DNA of 9,314 nucleotides from Sva-25 sp039714995 (GTDB lineage: Bacteria > Pseudomonadota > Gammaproteobacteria > Chromatiales > Chromatiaceae). The DNA is taken from positions 1 to 9,314 of the forward strand of contig JBDLII010000093.1 of NCBI GenBank assembly GCA_039714995.1. The letters are read 5' to 3'. Shown here piece by piece: positions 6,409 to 9,314 of this stretch; position 1 is the stretch's first letter, and every line of letters starts with the position of its first letter. Below the pieces are notes generated by a model that worked only from the letters and a program-made list of their open reading frames with translations, was not told where the DNA came from and did no database searches. A program made the translations under genes and the position numbers.

Positions 6409-6436
6409 CGTCATTCCGGCCTTCGCCGGGATGACG
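6409..6436. repeat. Short palindrome, CGTCATTCCGGC type
   Basis: CGTCATTCCGGC and GCCGGGATGACG form a 12-bp stem with one G-T pair around a CTTC loop. It matches the common intergenic palindrome GTCATTCCxGCGxAxGCxGGAATGAC seen across proteobacteria. It lies between the pentaheme and octaheme genes and, if transcribed, could stabilise the upstream mRNA. It has no T tract, so it is not a canonical terminator. Confidence 0.8.
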
Positions 6437-6487
6437 CAACACCCTGGGGTGGTAGAAGCGGTAACGCAACCCACCATGACAGAGGCT

Positions 6488-6514
6488 GGTGCAATGAGCT
6501 CCGCTTATTGCACC
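6488..6514. repeat. Short palindrome, GGTGCAAT type
   Basis: GGTGCAATGAGC and GCTTATTGCACC form a 12-bp stem with one G-T pair around a TCC loop. It resembles the frequent intergenic repeat GTAGGGTGCAATAAGC...GCATTGCACC read on the other strand, and CCTAC follows it as in that repeat. A less regular GGGGTGG...ACCCACC pair lies just to its left (6447-6475). It is 57 bases before the octaheme start codon. Confidence 0.75.
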
Positions 6515-6571
6515 CTACACTATTCCTGTTCATCCGTTTGGCATCTCACCCCCTGTCATGGGAGGGAAAAA

Positions 6572-8203
6572 ATGAATATCTTCATGAGCCATAGCCGCAG
6601 GATTTTACTTCCGGCAGCACTCTTTCTCTCGCTGCTCGGCGCCGCGGCGCAATCTCTGGCAGTCGAGGAGGCTCCGCCGGTAAAACCCTCCACCTCGACC
6701 GCCGACCACAGCAAATTCGAGGAGCTGCAGCAACCGTTTGCGACCGGCCCGGAAGTCACCAAGGCCTGCCTGGGATGTCATACCGAGGCCAGCAAGCAGC
6801 TGCACAAGACCAAGCACTGGAACTGGGAGTTCACCAATCCGGACACCGGCGAGGTCGTGGGCAAGAAGAAAATCATCAACAACTACTGCCTGACGATCAC
6901 CAGTAATCAGCCGCGCTGCACCAGCTGCCACATCGGCTACGGCTGGAAGGATGACAGCTTCGATTTCACCTCGGAGGAGAATGTCGACTGTCTCGTCTGC
7001 CATGACACGACAGACACCTACAAGAAATTTCCGACTGCAGCCGGCCACCCCAACTACGAGGAGAAGGTCTTCCCCAAGGGGAGTAAAAAAGTATGGAAGG
7101 TCGCCGATCTCTCCCATGTGGCGCAGCATGTCGGCAAGGCCCGGCGTGAGAACTGCGGCGCCTGCCACTTCTATGGCGGCGGCGGTGACGGCGTCAAGCA
7201 TGGCGACCTGGACTCTTCGATGACCAACCCGGACAATAACCTCGATGTCCACATGGGCGTCGACGGCCTGAACTTTGCCTGCAGTGAATGCCACAACTCC
7301 GATGGTCACGACATCAAGGGCAGCCGCTACAACATCGTCGCCAAGGACACCCACGGCATCGACATCCCCGGGCGCGATGACTACAGCCGCGCCACTTGTG
7401 AATCCTGCCATGGGTCAACACCCCATCCCGCAACCGTTAACAACAAGATCAATGACCACACCGACAAGATTGCCTGCGCAACCTGCCATATCCCCACCTA
7501 CGCCAGGGGCGGCATCCCTTCCAAGACGTGGTGGGACTGGTCTACGGCCGGCAAGAAGGATGCCGATGGCAAACCGATCAAGCTCAAAAACAAGCAGGGC
7601 AAGGTCACCTACGTGACCAAGAAGGGCGATTTCAAATGGGGGGAAAATTTACAACCCGAATATGCCTGGCTGTCCGGCAATATCCGCTACAAGCAGCTCG
7701 ACGAGGTGATCGATCCCGATGAGGTTATTCAATTGAATACCTTTACCGGCTCCTATGACGACCCAGGTGCGCGCATCTGGCCGTTCAAGGTGATGCGCGG
7801 CAAGCAGCCCTACGACAAGGGAAACAACACGCTGGTGCTGCTGCACCTGTTTGGCAAGGACAAGGAGGCCTACTGGAAATCCTACGACTGGAACAGGGCG
7901 ATCAGTGCGGCCATGAAACAGGGCAACGCCGACTACAGCGGCGAGTATGGCTTCATCGAAACCGCCATGCACTGGCCGCTGGCGCACATGATCGCGCCGA
8001 AGGAGGAGTCTCTGGGATGTGCCGAGTGCCACAGCAAAGAGGGGCGCCTGGCGGCGCTGACGGATTTCTACATGCCCGGGAGGGACAGGAGCAGCCTGCT
8101 TGACATCATCGGCTGGCTCGTCGTGGCCGGCACCCTTGGCGGCGTACTCTTTCACGGCCTGATGCGCATACTCTTTGCCAGAAGAATGAGGAACAGATCA
8201 TGA
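6572..8203 (+). CDS. otr: Octaheme cytochrome c, tetrathionate reductase (OTR) family, membrane-anchored
   Basis: A 543-residue protein with eight CXXCH motifs at residues 66-70, 116-120, 140-144, 195-199, 237-241, 276-280, 302-306 and 483-487. The spacing and the landmarks KACLGCHTEASKQLHKTKHW, CTSCHIGYGWKDD, VDCLVCHDTTDTYKK and SKTWWDWSTAG are those of the OTR family (TIGR04315). The Shewanella enzyme reduces tetrathionate, nitrite and hydroxylamine in vitro, and its active-site heme has a lysine ligand. Lys151 or Lys152 in TYKKFP is my candidate for that ligand (inference). The start is at 6572, preceded by GGAGGG with 5 bases of spacing. Residues 1-30 are a signal peptide ending SLA. Unlike the soluble Shewanella protein, about residues 508-533 form a membrane helix followed by an Arg-rich tail, anchoring it in the inner membrane. 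Its stop overlaps the cytochrome b start as ATGA, so the cytochrome b is the likely electron partner. Confidence 0.93.
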   Translation: MNIFMSHSRRILLPAALFLSLLGAAAQSLAVEEAPPVKPSTSTADHSKFEELQQPFATGPEVTKACLGCHTEASKQLHKTKHWNWEFTNPDTGEVVGKKKIINNYCLTITSNQPRCTSCHIGYGWKDDSFDFTSEENVDCLVCHDTTDTYKKFPTAAGHPNYEEKVFPKGSKKVWKVADLSHVAQHVGKARRENCGACHFYGGGGDGVKHGDLDSSMTNPDNNLDVHMGVDGLNFACSECHNSDGHDIKGSRYNIVAKDTHGIDIPGRDDYSRATCESCHGSTPHPATVNNKINDHTDKIACATCHIPTYARGGIPSKTWWDWSTAGKKDADGKPIKLKNKQGKVTYVTKKGDFKWGENLQPEYAWLSGNIRYKQLDEVIDPDEVIQLNTFTGSYDDPGARIWPFKVMRGKQPYDKGNNTLVLLHLFGKDKEAYWKSYDWNRAISAAMKQGNADYSGEYGFIETAMHWPLAHMIAPKEESLGCAECHSKEGRLAALTDFYMPGRDRSSLLDIIGWLVVAGTLGGVLFHGLMRILFARRMRNRS

Positions 8204-8796
8204 AAAAGGTAATGATGTACAGTCGTTTTGAACGCCTGTGGCACTGGTCCTCGGCGCTGCTGATCATCTCGATGATCATCACGGGTTTCGAGATTCACGG
8301 CACCATCTCACTATTCGGCTTTGAAACGGCCGTCAATTTCCACATCCTCGCCGCCTGGACCCTGATCGCCTTCTGGTTCCTCGGCATCTTCTGGCACCTT
8401 GTCACCGGGGAGTGGAAGCAGTATGTCCCATCGAGCGTCAACAAACTCCTCGCCATGATGAAATTCTATGCCATCGACATCTTTATCGGCGGTGGTCATC
8501 CCCACTACAAGACCCGCAGGGAGAAGCTGAACCCCTTGCAGCGCCTCGCCTACCTGGCGATTCATGTCCTGATCCTGCCCTTTACCGTGCTCACCGGACT
8601 GCTCTATTACTTCTACCCCTTCTGGGAGAATATCGGACTCGGAAGCTGGAACCTGGCGCCTATCGCCCTGGCCCACACAGCGCTTGCTTTTGCCGTGCTC
8701 TCTTTCCTTGTGGTGCATCTCTACCTCGCCCTGACCACCAGTGAAGAGCCGCTGGGCTATCTGAAGGCGATGCTGCACGGCTACGAAAACGAGTAG
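8200..8796 (+). CDS. Four-helix membrane cytochrome b (cytochrome b561/Ni-hydrogenase cytochrome b type)
   Basis: A 198-residue integral membrane protein with four hydrophobic segments at about residues 12-30, 46-68, 115-136 and 155-178. Candidate heme b ligands lie in or near these helices: His15 (LWHWSS), His48, His66 (FWHLVTGEW), His122 (AIHVLILPF), His159 and His173 (VVHLYLAL). This fits the cytochrome b/b6 family (PF01292-like) found as quinone-reactive subunits of hydrogenases and formate dehydrogenases. GAGGAA at 8188-8193 lies 6 bases before the ATG, which overlaps the octaheme stop by 4 bases. The expected role is electron exchange between the quinone pool and the periplasmic octaheme proteins; the direction is not shown by the sequence. 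Confidence 0.9.
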   Translation: MKKVMMYSRFERLWHWSSALLIISMIITGFEIHGTISLFGFETAVNFHILAAWTLIAFWFLGIFWHLVTGEWKQYVPSSVNKLLAMMKFYAIDIFIGGGHPHYKTRREKLNPLQRLAYLAIHVLILPFTVLTGLLYYFYPFWENIGLGSWNLAPIALAHTALAFAVLSFLVVHLYLALTTSEEPLGYLKAMLHGYENE

Positions 8797-8809
8797 GTCA
8801 GCCATATTA

Positions 8810-8877
8810 TCGCGGTCAGAAGACAGCTCCTTCAGCATGAGCCGGATTGAGTCGTAGGAGCGCTCTTCTGACCGCGA
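8810..8877. repeat. REPIN-like paired inverted repeat (GTAGGAGCG...CCGCGA type)
   Basis: The left arm 8810-8831 (TCGCGGTCAGAAGACAGCTCCT) and the right arm 8856-8877 are reverse complements over 22 bases with two mismatches, around a 24-base loop. Each arm resembles the REP sequence GTAGGAGCG...CCGCGA common in Pseudomonas and other gammaproteobacteria, so the pair has the layout of a REPIN. It fills most of the gap between the cytochrome b and the HAO-like gene. It could form a very stable hairpin that lowers expression of the downstream gene. Confidence 0.8.
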
Positions 8878-8899
8878 AGAACAGAAGAACAGAAGAACA
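8876..8899. repeat. Three tandem copies of GAAGAACA
   Basis: Three perfect 8-base units, GAAGAACA, directly abut the right end of the REPIN-like element. They sit 67 bases before the next start codon. A copy-number change would alter the leader length of the HAO-like gene, but not its reading frame. Confidence 0.8.
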
Positions 8900-8966
8900 A
8901 GAGATGCCATCCCGGCTAAAAAAACTGATTCGATACAACAACAATATTCAAGCAGGAGACAGTTGC

Positions 8967-9314
8967 ATGAAACCTTCCCGACAATTCTCGTTCCACACCC
9001 TGATGATCATCGGGATCTTGCTGCCCACACTCCTGTTGTTGAATACTTCCGCCCTGGCAGCCAAGGTAACCCTTGGTCCCGAAAGTTGGGGTCATGAAGA
9101 GGGCAAGGCATGCATCGACTGTCACAGCAAGTCATCGGCGGGTCTGACCCACCAGTGGAAGCAGAGCGCCCATGCCGAGGCCAACGTCAACTGCATGGAC
9201 TGTCACCAGGCCTATGAGGATGACGTCGACGCCATGGAGCATGAGGGCAGCGTCATAGCCACCATCGTCTCCCCCAAGGATTGCGGACGCTGCCACGAAA
9301 CGGAATTCAAGGAG
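8967..9314 (+). CDS. HAO-like multiheme cytochrome c (N-terminal part, cut by window edge)
   Basis: The first 116 codons of an exported multiheme cytochrome. AGGAG at 8954-8958 lies 8 bases before the ATG. Residues 1-31 form a signal peptide (charged MKPSRQ, hydrophobic core, ending SALA). Three CXXCH motifs are visible at residues 49-53, 76-80 and 106-110. The pattern CIDCHSKSSAGLTHQWKQSAHA, then VNCMDCHQAYE, then HEGS and IVSPKDCGRCHETEFKE is that of hydroxylamine oxidoreductase and its relatives (octaheme HAO/HaoA-type cytochromes). Whether it is an oxidising HAO or a reductive homologue depends on the crosslinking tyrosine and active-site heme in the missing C-terminal part. It is probably in the same operon as the octaheme and cytochrome b genes, after a 170-base gap with a REPIN-like hairpin. 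Confidence 0.85.
   Translation, partial: MKPSRQFSFHTLMIIGILLPTLLLLNTSALAAKVTLGPESWGHEEGKACIDCHSKSSAGLTHQWKQSAHAEANVNCMDCHQAYEDDVDAMEHEGSVIATIVSPKDCGRCHETEFKE

Noticed and set aside
6404..6571. Upstream start of the OTR gene at 6404
   Set aside because: The extra 56 residues translate two intergenic palindromes. The ATG at 6572 has a GGAGGG ribosome binding site and a clean signal peptide.
5562..8155. Minus-strand open frames of up to 268 codons opposite the cytochrome genes
   Set aside because: They are antisense shadows of genes with five and eight clear heme motifs; no domain or ribosome binding site supports them.

Overview
The window looks like chromosomal DNA from a respiratory gammaproteobacterium, perhaps one of the sulfur-oxidising or denitrifying lineages near Chromatiales/Thiotrichales. 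This is inferred from the E. coli-like Nei, the many short palindromic repeats typical of such genomes, the NorD/CbbO-type protein and the many multiheme cytochromes. No rRNA or other phylogenetic marker is present, so the taxonomic placement is weak.

Left part (1-2110, minus strand): almost all of a NorD/CbbO-family von Willebrand factor A (VWA) protein with an intact MIDAS metal site. Only its last few codons and stop lie outside the window. The gap 2111-2612 has no gene. It holds a half-copy of a palindromic repeat, two larger imperfect inverted repeats, and a compact unit that reads as an FNR-type box, an extended -10, about 70 nt of transcript with small hairpins, and a strong intrinsic terminator. 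I read this unit as a candidate oxygen- or nitric-oxide-responsive small RNA, or alternatively an attenuated leader of nei.

Middle part (2613-4571): nei (endonuclease VIII) is translationally coupled by a 4-base overlap to a small helix-hairpin-helix Cdd1-family protein. Converging on them from the right is a two-gene minus-strand unit: a NifX/NifB-type iron-molybdenum-cluster-binding-like protein that overlaps an ankyrin-repeat lipoprotein. A gene-free AT-rich region (4572-5036) separates this unit from the divergent cytochrome genes and carries a second FNR-like box.

Right part (5037-9314, plus strand): a multiheme respiratory cluster. In order it encodes a periplasmic pentaheme cytochrome c with a cytochrome c554-like N-terminus, an octaheme cytochrome of the tetrathionate reductase (OTR) family with an added C-terminal membrane anchor, a four-helix cytochrome b that overlaps it by 4 bases, and the start of a hydroxylamine-oxidoreductase (HAO)-like multiheme cytochrome cut by the window edge. 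A plausible model is that the cytochrome b exchanges electrons with the quinone pool and the periplasmic cytochromes act on small nitrogen or sulfur compounds such as nitrite, hydroxylamine, nitric oxide or tetrathionate. Direction and substrate cannot be read from sequence. Palindromic elements sit in both larger intergenic gaps of this cluster and may tune mRNA stability or partial termination.
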